Shown here piece after piece: positions 51,516 to 63,477 of a stretch of 64,000 nt of DNA (its first letter is position 1; the number at the start of each line of letters is the position of its first letter). Under the pieces are notes generated by a model that was given only the letters and a program-made list of their open reading frames with translations, was not told the DNA's origin and made no database searches. The position numbers and the translations under genes are program-made. Source of the DNA: Ceratothoa steindachneri (lineage: Eukaryota; Arthropoda; Malacostraca; Isopoda; Cymothoidae); the NCBI GenBank assembly GCA_963969495.1, contig OZ018337.1:86588777-86652776 (forward strand), read 5' to 3'.

Positions 51516-52830
51516 TATCCAAAATGGTTGTATTTAGATTTTTTCTGTAGATAAATTCGAGATAGCAAATATAAAGTTTATTCGAAATCGTGCAGATCCT
51601 TCCCACCCACAATGTTTAGAAAATGGCGGAGTAGATGTGGCTAATGTGAATCAGGATTCTTCAGAATATTTAACTTTGACAAAACGTCCCTGGAATCTGG
51701 ACCAATATTTGCATACTTTTCTTTAATTTTTAAAATTTATCCAATTTAACATCTTAATATAACAAAATTGAAATTACTTTGGATATAAACTCATATATCA
51801 TTGATTTTGAATTGCCGTTTTCCATAGTAAATAAGTTTGAAAGACTTCTTACAATTTTAAAGGGATGATTGAAGTTCGTTGAAGTGGAAGTGAAATCTAA
51901 TAAATAAAAGTATCATAGCAAACTGTTAAAATTTCATTCCCGTTATTAGATCAATATTACCACTGGGTTAGGAACTTATATTTGTAATTAACTACTTGAA
52001 TAATTTAAAGGCGAAAGTCCTCAATGGTGAATAACCATCGGATTGGAGGAAGGGAAAGGGGTAAATTTGATAGGTACTTGGCCGTCCTTTTTCGAAAAAT
52101 TAAATAACGATTTATATGAAATTGGCGGCAGGGGTTGGCGTGTATAGTAGGAAAAGGAGCATGAAGAGGAGGGGTCCTTCATTAGGTGGTTTATGGTTAG
52201 ATGGGAAACTTATAAAATAATGCAGTGGTTGATTCTGGAAAAGCGCAGACGCTTTAATGTATAGGAGCGAGACTTCAAGTCTGAATGAAGAGTGCACATA
52301 TAACGCAGCGCTTGATCAGAAAAGGGTTAATTCAAAAGTGCTTTAAACACATCACGAAATCCTAAAGGGCACAAAGAACTTTGGGAATGAAGCAGGATTA
52401 ATTGTATCTAATATTTAATAAAATGAAAAACCACTGATTTTAAAGAAAGGGTTTGAACAGTAACGCTAAATGAAGGATTACCACTAACCCTTAAAGGGGA
52501 ACAACTTTGGTGGTCTATAGAGGCATAAATAATTTTCCTTCATTATTATTTTCCTAATTACTTTTCCCCATAGTTTTTTAATTTAAAAATAACCATTTTT
52601 TTATGTAGCCTCCAAATATTTTACCATTTAATCCCTTTTTTCAGCGGCTTTTCAAAACAATGACCGAAATGTTTTTTGGTTTTTAGGTTTTATATTTTAT
52701 TCAACAGAAAAGGAACCTTCCATTTGAATCCAAGAAAACTCCCAAATCCTGGACAAAGACATTAAATTCGAATAATTTTGGGGGGCCGATCGATACAGAG
52801 GGTGGCATTTAGGACGGAATAGCCTCTAGC
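51516..52830. other. AT-rich non-coding stretch
   Basis: No gene or repeat recognised. Confidence 0.4.
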
Positions 52831-52835
52831 AATCA

Positions 52836-52895
52836 CTATTTTAAATTCCGTTAGAATCGGCTGAATATTTATGATGTTTTTGGCAAATCAATTTA
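52836..52895. repeat. Dispersed single unit of repeat R2
   Basis: AATTCCGTTAGAATCGGC, TATTTATGATGTT and TTGGCAAAT match the core of the 47.9-kb tandem units. Confidence 0.55.
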
Positions 52896-54100
52896 AAGCA
52901 AAACAAATCATATGTTTTTCCCACAGATCCAACATTGCCTCCTAGTAAAATTATTTTGGGGAGCAGGAATTTGTATGTAAGACTTTTATAAACTACATAA
53001 AAACACCATTATTTGTAATCGAAATTGTGAACTAAAGAATGATTTTGCTATTGGAGTTAAAAAAGGGGGAGAATTCCTCTCTTAGAACCAATTATCACAA
53101 GAATAACTACAAAAGTCTGATTTTCTACTAAACTTCCTTTGAGTTCTCTTTCCCTTTGCCATTTCAAACCCATCATGAATGTAATTTTCCTCGCATCAAG
53201 AAGAAAATTGATACAGGGCCGAATACATTGCCTGAGCTTAAGAGATACAAAGGAGGCGCAACATTTTTATGCGTTGTTTCCCCTGGGGCTCTTTTGTTAT
53301 TGCTTCGGTTGCATGTGCATAACCTATTGCTAGAATTCAAAACTACAATAAAACATTTTAAAATTCCTTTTTAGAAGTGATTTAAGTTAAGTAATGTATA
53401 TATAAATCTATCATACGATGAGCCCATTTTTAATTTGAGAATTGACCGCATGCCCCAAGACATCTCTGGAAGGATTTTGACTTCAAAGTAAAAGGATAGT
53501 TTGTTAAGCAACATCTAATTTGAGACATTAAATTTGATAGAATAGTGAGAGTAAATAAAAAAATGTAAAATTAGGACACTAATATATGCAAGGGAATGTA
53601 TATGCATCTGAATAGTTGCCTAAGGACGTGTCGGATACAATAACGTTTAGTGGTAGAACCAAGCGCAAATGGAAATATTAATTGATTACACCGAAACATT
53701 CGCTTGAATGAAGAAGTATGACTTCTATAAATCGTACTTTGAATCTTGGACAATAATGCAGTTCTCATGAGAGCAACCGATAAAAAAGATGAAAGAAATT
53801 ATCTTAATAACATAGTTATAAACATTATTCGTGATATATTAATATTAAAATTGCTAAGAAAAAGTGTCTTATGAGCCCCATTTAGATGTTTGAACAATAT
53901 TAGTAGATTGAGTCTGAGCTGGCTTAAAATCCATAGACTTTATAGGAGGAATGAAGAAATAGTGATTAAATAAAGTGAAGCCAACTAGTAAAGAAGGGGT
54001 GAAGCACTTGGACTTGTGTCTTTTCTGGCATAGGCATTGGTTCCTCTGCCATAAATTTGAATTTGGTTGCCCTCGCATGTAATCATAGTTATTTTAGCTA
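52896..54100. other. AT-rich non-coding stretch
   Basis: Overlapping frames at 53139-53374 have no motif. Nothing else recognised. Confidence 0.4.
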
Positions 54101-54115
54101 TTTTATTAAATTCTA

Positions 54116-54730
54116 TTTCTATGCTGATACAACCTCTATGGAAGTCGTGAAACAGTTTGACGGTACCGAATCGACTGTCCTACTTCAATTGAAGAGGATT
54201 GGAAAGGGTACATTGGTTGGAAAATGAGTCCCGCACTGTGAATCTGTAACAGCCCATTGCTTGCTGTAACCCTTTGCCTACATGATACTTTTAGCTTCAA
54301 TATTTTGGCAGTCCTTTTACTGTGATGAGAATTGATCAATAATGTTAAACGCCGCCGTTCGCAGCTCAGTCAAGAAAACAGAATTTCTTAACAATGGAGA
54401 GGAGGATTTCATCCCGAAATGATCATGTTGAGTGGATGGTTGGATATTGAAGTAGCGTTTGGAAATCTTTCTTCATCCTCCTTATTCTCCCGACTTGTTC
54501 CTTTTGATTGGCAAGGTTTCAGTGGATTACAGAACAAACTCTATGGTATTTTGTTGGCATCGAACAAAGAGGTTGAAAACGAGTTAGTGCCATATTTTTC
54601 ATTAAAACCTAAAAGATTTTACAAGCATGGCATTTACAAGCTTATTGACAGTTTGAATGAGTTTCTAGAGAGGAAGGAAAGCTATGTTCTATATCATATA
54701 TTTTTGTCTAGGAATAAAGGTTTGTCTTAA
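54116..54730 (+). pseudogene. Second mariner-type transposase remnant, internally deleted
   Basis: The N-terminal linker region reads VKQFDGTESTVLLQLKRIGK (54140-54200), then WVPH-like remnants. At 54325-54365 is NNVKRRRSQ, the stretch that follows the first catalytic Asp (CDE-like text precedes it). The sequence then jumps to LHPPYSPDL (54469-54495), the block before the third catalytic Asp. One indel moves the frame to 54419-54730, with VPFDWQGFSGLQNKL, EVENELVPYFSLKPKRFYKH and GIYKLIDSLNEFLERKESYV to the end. This differs from the first mariner and belongs to the group with HPPYSPDLAPSDYHLF. The second Asp region and much else are missing. Terminal repeats were not found. Confidence 0.83.
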
Positions 54731-55200
54731 TTAACATTTTAATACTATCAGTTTTTTAATTTAATCCTAATTAATTTAGATTTCTTAATTAATACACCTT
54801 AACTGGTGCAAATATGGGTATAATACTAATTTGTTTGAAGAGTTTGAAGTGTTTAATCTGGAGGATACCAATTTTGCCTAAATTGAGATTGCACCATTGA
54901 AAGAAGGCTATTCTAATAATACAAGCCATACTTCAAATTCTTTCTTACAGAAAGAACTTGGTTCCACAGAGACTCCTTTGGCGTGTGGCCTACGGCCTAA
55001 TTGCTACTCTGAACTACTTTTTTAATCCCCTTTATAGACTCTTTATTTTAACACCCTGAACACTTTTTTCAATATAGAGACCCTGAAACCATTTTTGTAA
55101 GTTACTTCACCCGCTTTGATATATAGAAAAACCTTCGTCACATCTCTTTTTTCATCTGAATTTGTTTTCTATACGAAATGATAGTAAAAAAAGGCCAAAA
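54731..55200. other. Non-coding spacer
   Basis: Nothing recognisable. Confidence 0.4.
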
Positions 55201-55204
55201 CCCT

Positions 55205-55460
55205 AATTTTAATACATTTTTTGAACTTCACGATTTGTATGTTTTTTCATTCCAAATCATTCGATAATTATATTTATTTTTCTGAACCTTAGAAAGAACT
55301 TTGATAAAAGCTCGAAACATACAAAAAACAGCCCTCAAATAAAAGTTTCAAATAAACCTAAACTCAAAAACATGAAAGGTTACTTGTCCACTAAGCAAAA
55401 AAAAAATTTCAAAAATTCACCAAGTTAAATTATAGAGTTAAGGATAAAGATGCCGCTTTA
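55205..55460 (+). repeat. Repeat R1, partial copy D
   Basis: CATTCGATAATTATATTTATTTTTCTGAAC-type text and AACTTTGATAAAA follow copy A order in the plus orientation, more diverged than A-C. Confidence 0.5.
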
Positions 55461-55489
55461 GTCTTTGTCCTACCATTTTGTAGGTATAA

Positions 55490-55720
55490 ATTGTCCAAGA
55501 GCAAATGGTGAAGTTCAATAAAAATAAATATGATTATCGAAGGTTTCAGAATTTTTTAATCAAACGAATTGAATTTAGTGAAGCTCAGAAAGTTGATTAA
55601 AATTGAGATATGGCTGCTTTTTTTCATTGGATAGTTTTCGTATAAAGGAAGATTTTATCAAAGTTCGTTCAAAAGTGAATTTCCCAATTTAATCTTTAGC
55701 ATATGGAAATACTACTGCCC
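55490..55720 (-). repeat. Repeat R1, partial copy E (inverted to D)
   Basis: AAATGGTGAAGTTCA, AAATAAATATGATTATCGAA and GTGAAGCTCAGAAA match copy B in its plus-strand reading, so D and E face each other and could pair. Confidence 0.5.
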
Positions 55721-55885
55721 CCCTAAATAGGAGTATAGCAAAAGGAAATTATCAAGAAAATTAGGATAGGAAAAAAAAGAGCTTTTCCGTATTTCCAAAG
55801 ATTCAGATGATTTTCTTGCCCGTTAGGCCTAGAGAATAAGGTTGGATGTGAAAAACAGACCAGAAGGAAATTATCAGGAGACTAG

Positions 55886-56275
55886 GCAATGGCTTCGACC
55901 CCCATCCCCTATGTGGGGAGCTTGCGCTTGTTACCAAGATTAAAATTTAAAACCTAAAAAAATAAGCTATGGTTAATATTTTATAAATTTTCTTAACCCC
56001 GCCAATTATAATACCTGTAAAAAGGAACTTTAAACTAAATTTCCTGAACTCCACCATTTGTATTTCTCTGGGTTGTAAAATTTCACAAAATTTCGATACT
56101 TATATTTATTTCAGAACTCCACCAATTTGGTTTTTGATATTATGAAAGAATTATTAAAAATGACTTTGATAAAGAAACATAAGTCATAACCAAACTAAGA
56201 TTAAATTATTATTCAAATACTGAAAAAAATCCCCTTCTTAAATTATAGAGTTAGTGAAGTGATGATGCTGATGAC
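55886..56275 (+). repeat. Repeat R1, copy C
   Basis: GGCAATGGCTTCG at the start, CTTGCGCTT, AAAAAGGAACTTTAAACTAA, CGATACTTATATTTATTTC and ACATAAGTCATAA, collinear with copy A over about 390 bp. Confidence 0.75.
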
Positions 56276-58055
56276 AAGTGGAGCGGATTCGCCACTTCTA
56301 AAATCCTAAATAAAAGAGCAGCTATTTTAGAGCTCGAAGACACAAATCGGATTATCAAATATTTTGATTTTTTTTAAACCAAAATAATTAAGAATTAGTA
56401 TAAAAAAACATATCTAAATGGAATACCAATTTCTCAGGATTATTGATTCCATATATCAAAGAATTCCAATGAATTTTTTACTTTTTTTTCTGCCTAGAAA
56501 ATAAGTCCGGATATGAACAAAAATAGACTAAAAGTAATTTTTAAGAGAAATGTACTGGAGAGTTTTTAATTTTTTTTTTCGACCAAAACCAAGTTGCTAG
56601 AGTAAGATAAGCAGTAGGGAGGAGAGGTGTTTGTTTTATTGTTTGTTTTATCAAAGTTGTTTTGAATCATTAATTTAAATATTAACAAAATAGAAGGAAG
56701 TGGTGATTTTTCGTACATCCGAAGCTCATATCAATTTTAGTTTTAAGAATTGATTTAAGAATTGGAGAAAAAACATTTAGCAGGAATAGGATTTTGTAAA
56801 TTTCAAGCTTTTATCTCAATTATAATCATTAAGACCTATTTTTATCACCTTATACTTTTTACTCCCTGATTTAGAAGGAATATGACAAAGGCTTAAATAA
56901 AATAAATTTTAAAATTCTTGTATACGAAAAATAAAAATAATAAATAGAGAGTCTTGCCAAAACTGTACCCCCAACTACAGTGCTTGGCCACGAGGAGGCA
57001 TAGCAGGATTCTTGGTAATGGAAAAGCTATGTCCTGACAGGAGAAGGCTTCTTATGAGCTTGGGTTCCCTTTTCTTCATAAGAGCTTGCGAGCAGCAGAA
57101 GCTGCAAAGCGAGAAGGCAAGCAAAGCAGGTATTTAACACTAAAGCGCAAGCCTAGTGGTATGTGGACACGCTCTGGTGCCTACGAAGAACTGCACCCCT
57201 CCCCCACACTGCCTTGTCAAGATACAGGTCCAAAGACTGCAAACATTTGTACCCGTTGAAACCTTTTGCACAGTGATACAATAAAGAGGTCATCCGTCAT
57301 CTTCGATCTCGATGGAATCCCCAACGCCCAAGATATTTAAGAAGAATTTGACACAATAGGAAATGTAACAACATAATTTGATGCTGTGAAGAAAAGCGAT
57401 ATCCTTACCTCGTTAAGGTCACAAACCGAACGTCTGCCAACGAGAAAAAGCTTCTCCTGTAAGGAAAAGTGGCGAAGCTGCTCCTCTTGTCAATTATAAA
57501 TTAATGGGAAAAACAAAACAGGTTGCAATTCAGAAACATTCAAAATGTTATTAGCCTCATTTAGAAAAATATCCAGATATTTCGATTTGTTACAATTAAT
57601 ATCAATTTCTTATTAATTATCTAAACTTTCCGTCCTAGATCCTATTCATAGAAGATACTTATAGAATGAGATAGAAGTGTGATCAGATTCTCAAATGGAG
57701 AGGATCGCGTATTCACTCAAATGCTGTTCAGCCCCTCGTATGGAGAGAATAATCCGAGCATGCCAAATAAACACTTATTTCTTACTCCTTTGCGTAGGTT
57801 TCGTTCCTAGACGAACGGAGGTTGTGAAGTTTACAGTTATAAATTACCTCATCATAAGTCTCATGTGCACTTCGGTCTATATGTAGGCATAATATTTATA
57901 AATAGTGGGAGTAATTAATCTATGTGGGGGTGATCTGGTAATCAAAACACGAGGTGACGAAATCATGAATGGCAATCTTAAAGCTGTTGTGGTCAACGTG
58001 GGAATAAATACAGCTAAGATTACGTACGTTTTGTCGCGTGTTGAATTCAAGATGA
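56276..58055. other. Non-coding stretch with a GC-richer island
   Basis: 56950-57480 is clearly less AT-rich than its flanks and contains AAGTGGCGAAGC at 57468, reminiscent of the R1 end in inverse orientation. No protein motif found. It may be the inner part of a larger R1-type element. Confidence 0.35.
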
Positions 58056-59007
58056 AGTGTTAAGATGACCAGGAAGGAAATGCCGGCAATTTGGTACTCG
58101 ATACAATCTGACGTAGAATGACGCTTCTTACATTGGGGTAGACATTAGTATAATGGCCCGTAACCCAGAGTGGTAACGGTTTTTATCAAACCGGATTTAC
58201 CAGTAGGATGCAACTTAGGAGCAGCCATTGTCCAATTTAATGAGTCTTACATATTTATATTAGGCTGGAGTAAGTTTTAAAGAAAGAGAAGAAAATCTAC
58301 CAAATATATCATAAAATTGATATATAAAATTCCAACATTGCAGGTCGATTTGCTGAATTTACAACCAACGGCTGTGCATACACTTTTTCTGCCCTATGTT
58401 GATATATGGGTGGCCCTGGAATCATATAATCTAACAAACACAAGAATTTTAAACATGCTAAAGCAAGCCTTTCAACGACTGGAAAAAGTGCGGAGTTTGA
58501 GAGATTGGGTGATAATTTACCAAGTCTTTTATTTGCAAACTAGGCAAGTTTTTAAGTTTGAAATAAGATTGTACCAAAAGAAAGGAGAGGAAGGTGATAA
58601 AGTTTTTGGGTAGGTGAGGTAGATGTATAAGAATGAAATGATGGAGGAGAGTTTAAGAGAATAATTCAAGAAGAGAATGTGTTTTTTTTTACGATGAGAG
58701 GAAGGATGAACTTTTTCTCAAGTATCGCTTGGGAGATACGAGAAAGTACCTTAATGTTACTTTTTGGTTTAGGGACACATTATAAGGAAAATTTGAAATG
58801 TTGTCACAAGAAAACGCAGGAAAATTAAAGGGTTGAGGGTGAAAGGGTATATAGGAAAAAACTTCGAATACTCTGTGTGGATTGTCTCTACCAGATAGGA
58901 TAAAATGGGTGTGTACTTTTTAAATCGCATTTAAGAAAAGCGATTTAGAATCGAGTGGCAATGGTGTAGGTAAGAAAATCAACAGCAATCTGGGTATTTC
59001 GCTGAAG

Positions 59008-59012
59008 AACTT
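59008..59012. repeat. Target-site duplication of LTR 4, left
   Basis: AACTT, identical to 60237-60241; present once at the empty site in copy 1. Confidence 0.92.
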
Positions 59013-59305
59013 TGTGATAGAACGGTTTGAGGCCGCTTAATTTGAAACGCGATCACATGTTGTTTAAAAACACGTTGCTACCCACGTGCATCTTCGCCTT
59101 GAAGCCGGGCGCGTTATCGCCTCACCTAGGTCAATATTTAAACAAGGAGGTTCATCCCCCCCATCCCGTTTTGCCCCATGCGCTGACCTCGCCAGATTGA
59201 GTTAAGCTTATGGGCAGATAAGGTATTCTTCTCATGGCGTGGCTGGGTATTCGCTCGAAGGCCCCACTCCATTGTCCCCTACGCCAAGGAGATCGCTCCA
59301 CTATT

Positions 59306-59314
59306 TATATAAAA
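59306..59314 (+). promoter_or_regulatory. TATA box of LTR 4
   Basis: TATATAAAA, with an arthropod-type initiator-like ATTCAGA about 25 nt downstream. It is 294 nt from the LTR start, matching the layout of the other LTRs. Confidence 0.55.
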
Positions 59315-59489
59315 GCTTCACCAATGAGATTCAGATCCAGATTATCCTCGCGAGACATCCCGCCGATTCGGTCTCACCTTGTGCACCAGGGCCCTCTACC
59401 TTGAGATCCAATATTTTGCCCAGAAGAGGACAATATATCTTGAGTGCCAAGGTTCAAGCCTTCAAGACGCAGAGTCCACAAGGCCTCCC

Positions 59490-59725
59490 CTGTTGATCAG
59501 AAAGAGAACAACGTTAAAACAGCCAATGTTCTTTGCGCCCGTTGACAAGAGACAGTTCTCACCCTTCCCCCCGGTTGTTCAGAAAAAGAACAACGTTAGA
59601 ACAGCCATTGTTCTTTGAGCCCGTATACAAGAGACGGCTCTCACCCCCCTTGTTGTTTAGAAAGAGAACAACGTAGAACAACCATTGTTCTTCCAGCCCG
59701 TTTGTCAAGAACCAGTTCTTATTCC
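59490..59725 (+). repeat. Tandem array inside LTR 4
   Basis: Three units of about 75-83 bp start near 59490, 59573 and 59650. Each has TTGTT/GTTGATCAGAAA, GAGAACAACGT, CCATTGTTCTT, AGCCCGTT/TA and CAAGAGACGGTTCTCACCC-like words. AAGAACAA and TTGTTCTT in the middle unit can pair as an 8-bp stem. Confidence 0.8.
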
Positions 59726-60236
59726 CAAGACGTCACGTCAGGATCATTTAAACCACCTCATTTCGTCTGGAACTCGCCAGCGGACCAAAGATTCCTTCGC
59801 GTTCGCTTCCTCTGCACAACAACTTTTAATTACGTAAGCTGAACATTACCTTTGAGTATTTAACCTTTTTGTCAACCCTATCCTCTGCTTTAAATGGTTT
59901 AGCAAACCATCCCATCCCTTTAATTTTTATTTGTTTACCTTTTTAAATCTCTCGTAAATCTTAATCCTTGGATTAGCCAGATATTTCCCATGACCCTTTC
60001 CATTCTCTGTTTATGTAAACATTTTCCTGCTTGTGTGTTGTTGATAGTTTAATTTATAAAACTCTATTTTATAAATGATAGCCATATTATTATCCTTAAG
60101 CTCCGTTCCACTTCTTGAGCATATTGAAGATAAATAATATCGGTCAACCAGATAACCACGCACTCCAAATATAATTGAATAGTTCCCTCAACGAATAGTT
60201 ATATATGGTATACCGTCGAGAGTTCATTCTACGACA

Positions 60237-60241
60237 AACTT
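60237..60241. repeat. Target-site duplication of LTR 4, right
   Basis: AACTT, identical to 59008-59012. Confidence 0.92.
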
Positions 60242-61810
60242 GACTAAGACGCCTCTAAGAGACCCTTAAATGAGGTTTATAGAATTGGGAAAGAAATCAA
60301 AGGCAGTCAATGGGGCTTTTTTCAGGAAGAATGCGGAACGCAACAGCTGTGTCTATATGCTCCTGGTCGATGAAGGAAAGCCGATCTATCTGCTCCTGAA
60401 CGATGAAGGAAACTCAATCTAAAATGAGGAGAGCTGACCCTTATCCGCTAACCAGGATAGAGAAAGAGGTGATAGAATGAGAGAAGATGAGGATTAGGCT
60501 GATAAAAAAAGGGCCGAACAAATATGACATTGGAAATGTCTTAAAGCTATAAATCACAGGTATTATCACAAAAGTACTGTAGCTGGAGCGGTTGGTTGCC
60601 CCGCCGAATAACAGAGTGATGGCGGCGCCCTTAGGGTCTTGGAAGCTCTTCCCAGATGAAGCTTCAAAAATAATTGAAATTCCTGGTGTATTATTATATA
60701 TCAATACTTGGCACTTCCTTGGGATGATCATCCAACGAATATGGGCCAAAGAGCTAAAATTCCATTGTACATAGAGGTGAAAAAGTAAATGACACATTAT
60801 TTTATGAAACCATATTCTACGTAGTGGTGAGGAACGTCGCGTCAGCGGAGCCCTTTGTTTAGGCCCGTCATCGGAAAATTTATACTATTGGAAAAGTTAA
60901 AAAGGAACAAGATTTTTTAATGCTTTAAATCTTCGTTTGGTCAGAAGATATAATAAACGATTTTAAGTCAATGACCGTCTTATTGAAACATCGACCATTG
61001 CTTAAGTTGCTTCGTCAAATTAATGGCTGGTTTCCGGGTACTTAACGAACTTATTCGATACAAAATTAAATGGAAACGCGCTGTGATTCCAGACAAGGGA
61101 GTTACGTAGGATAGGCTTACGTTTTTCATCACACAGAGATTTGCGGCTAATATATTTTTCCACTAATTGTTTTATTATATTTTGGGGGCATCGTTGGAAA
61201 GCTGAAATATATCTGGATTAAAGATTTGTAGCAACGACCATGCTCGGTAATTTCATTTTTCCCGAGTGAGGGAAAAGACACGGTGAAAATCTCCTGAAAA
61301 CTTGGCAAAAAATATATGGCCTACCGTATCTCCAAAATCGAGCAGAAATATCAGAGAATAATCTTTATATTTATGTTGATAAATTTATTTATATTTATAA
61401 AACAGTTTTTATACAGGTCAAGAATTTTCCTGGACCATTTTATTTTAAGTGAACATGTCCCAGTGACGCATTTTCCAAACATGCTGCCGTTCGAAATTAT
61501 GATGAAGTTCGAATGTTATTTGAAAGCAACGATGTTCTTCAACAACACAGACTTTCAATCATCACTATAAAGATATCAGAAACTATCTTAATGATACGTT
61601 ATTTAACCTTTGAATGTTACGAATTAACCATAGATAACTCTTCAATGTGATCTGACATGACTCTTTTATATTTTTACTTCTGGTTTTATCTGAAGGATAC
61701 AGTTAAGGAGAAAAAAACTTAAAATTTAAAAGTATTTAGATGAATAATGCCGGAAATAAAAAAATAATCTATGACCATTACAGTTTTAAGAATTGGGCTA
61801 AACTACCCTC

Positions 61811-62599
61811 GGTAACACTTAAGATTAGGGGCACACGGTAAGGGGCGCTGTTGGTAGGCTACACTTTTGGGCTACAATATATCTCTTATGACGTCAGACG
61901 GTACCTTCAGATGTGATCAATCACGGCATTATATTATTTTGTTGTTTTGGGGATTTGTAACTTTTACTCTGTATTATTTACTAAATATCTGCGCCTCTGC
62001 TCGTTTATAGTATTTTCTAAATTAGGTAAGGTTTCTTGATGTCTTTATTGTTTTTTTTTGGTATTCGTATATTTTGTTTCGAAGTGAACGATAACAGCTT
62101 CTTAATAGCAACGCGGTAGCTATAAATAGAATACGCTTAGCATTTGTTTCTCTTTGGTTATGGCTTTTTCGTTCTATATTGGTGCTTCTTCTTTATTCGA
62201 ATTCGGGTTTATTTGGCATGACTGCAAAAAAACTTTTAGATTATTAGAGGCACATAAACTAATTAAGAAACCTATAAAAGTATGTATTGTTAGTCATCAG
62301 GTTAGGTTTTTCTGCCAGTAAAAAGCTGTTAGAGAAAAAAACAGTAAATTCAAGGGGACTGCTCGTGTGGCAAATATCACTGCGAAGGAACCACCCTGCG
62401 GTGATCCTGATTTTCAATCAATTGTAGGGGGTTCTGGGGGGCACAGCCTCCCAGCATACACTCATATGCAAAAATATATAACGCCGTAATGGTTCACATC
62501 TGACGCTAACATCTAACATCATAAGACATATAGTGTAGCCCAAAATTGTAGCCTATGAACAGCGCCACCTACAGTACGCCCCGAAACTGAAGTGTTACC
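61811..62599. mobile_element. Foldback element (MITE-like), copy 2
   Basis: Same element as 23663-24446, at the matching position of the duplication. The left arm begins GGTAACACTT after CTACCCTC (61803-61810). The right arm ends AAGTGTTACC. The right-arm CRE palindrome has decayed here (CTAACATCATAAG), while the left arm keeps TGACGTCA. Confidence 0.82.
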
Positions 62600-63477
62600 A
62601 TACCCCCTCCTCCGTAAAGGATATCTTCGATTGTCTTTTTGGAGAAATGCAATGTACATTATTAGCTAGAGGTAGTTTAATGAGTAAGTAACACTTAAAG
62701 GCGCAAGTTCCGTCCATCACAGTGTTTAAGAGGTGGTCCTTTTTTGAGTCAATTAAAAAGAAGCGACCGCAATTTTTCTCAAAGAGAAGAGAACAAGTGT
62801 GTTCCTCCAATAAAGAGAGCCGATCATTAGAAATAGAGGAGAAAAGAATGATACACAACCTAATTTAATTGTTGGCAAGTTTAGATTTATTATCTATTAA
62901 ACAGATGGCACAATGAATTGGATACCTTGTTAAAAAAAGTAGCAATGTTTTTAATACATGGTACCAAATATAAATGCATCTCTATCAGCGGGATTTATCT
63001 TGTAAACTAAACTCTAATCTCGTTAAGTCAAAACCTTTTACTTACCCTACTAGCGACAACGATCCAACTTTTCTCACAAAAAGATCAGCAAATCTAATTT
63101 TTGCTCAATGAAAAGGAGCCACTCCATGTGATCTTTCCTAAAGATAAAACTAACCAAGAAATTTTAGCTTTGTTTTTGCTGACATAAGTTTGAGACAATT
63201 TCTTGGGAAATTTGTGATCCCAAAGTTTAAAAATAGCAATAGTTTTCTTCTATCACGTCAGGGTTTGTATTTAGGGAATGGTCCATATTGGCGCTACTCA
63301 TAGTAGCACTCTATCTTACGACCAAGTAAACGGTAGTGGAGGCGTTTGGTATTCTTCTTATTTTATTTTATCTATGTATTTACACTTCTCTTCATGCACA
63401 TCAAGTTATATATATCGATTGCGTATAATATAACTTTGGGTTTATGCAGATTTCTTTTGGAAATAACATTCAGTAGT

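Larger units (their letters stand above)
59013..60236 (+). mobile_element. Solo LTR 4 (1224 bp), target duplication AACTT
   Basis: Starts TGTGATAGAA and ends TTCTACGACA, which are imperfect inverted repeats. It is flanked by perfect 5-bp repeats AACTT (59008-59012 and 60237-60241). Copy 1 of the surrounding duplication reads GAAGAACTTGACTAA at the matching place (about 22148-22162), the intact empty site with one AACTT. This proves both boundaries independently. A TATA box at 59306 is followed by a three-unit tandem array and an AT-rich tail. Frames at 59239, 59379 and 59615 overlap the promoter and array and are not genes. Confidence 0.93.

Noticed and set aside
60441..60797. 118-codon minus-strand frame in duplicated copy 2
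   Set aside because: In copy 1 the matching region (22433-22681) has a different frame with stops and frameshifts, so it is not conserved.
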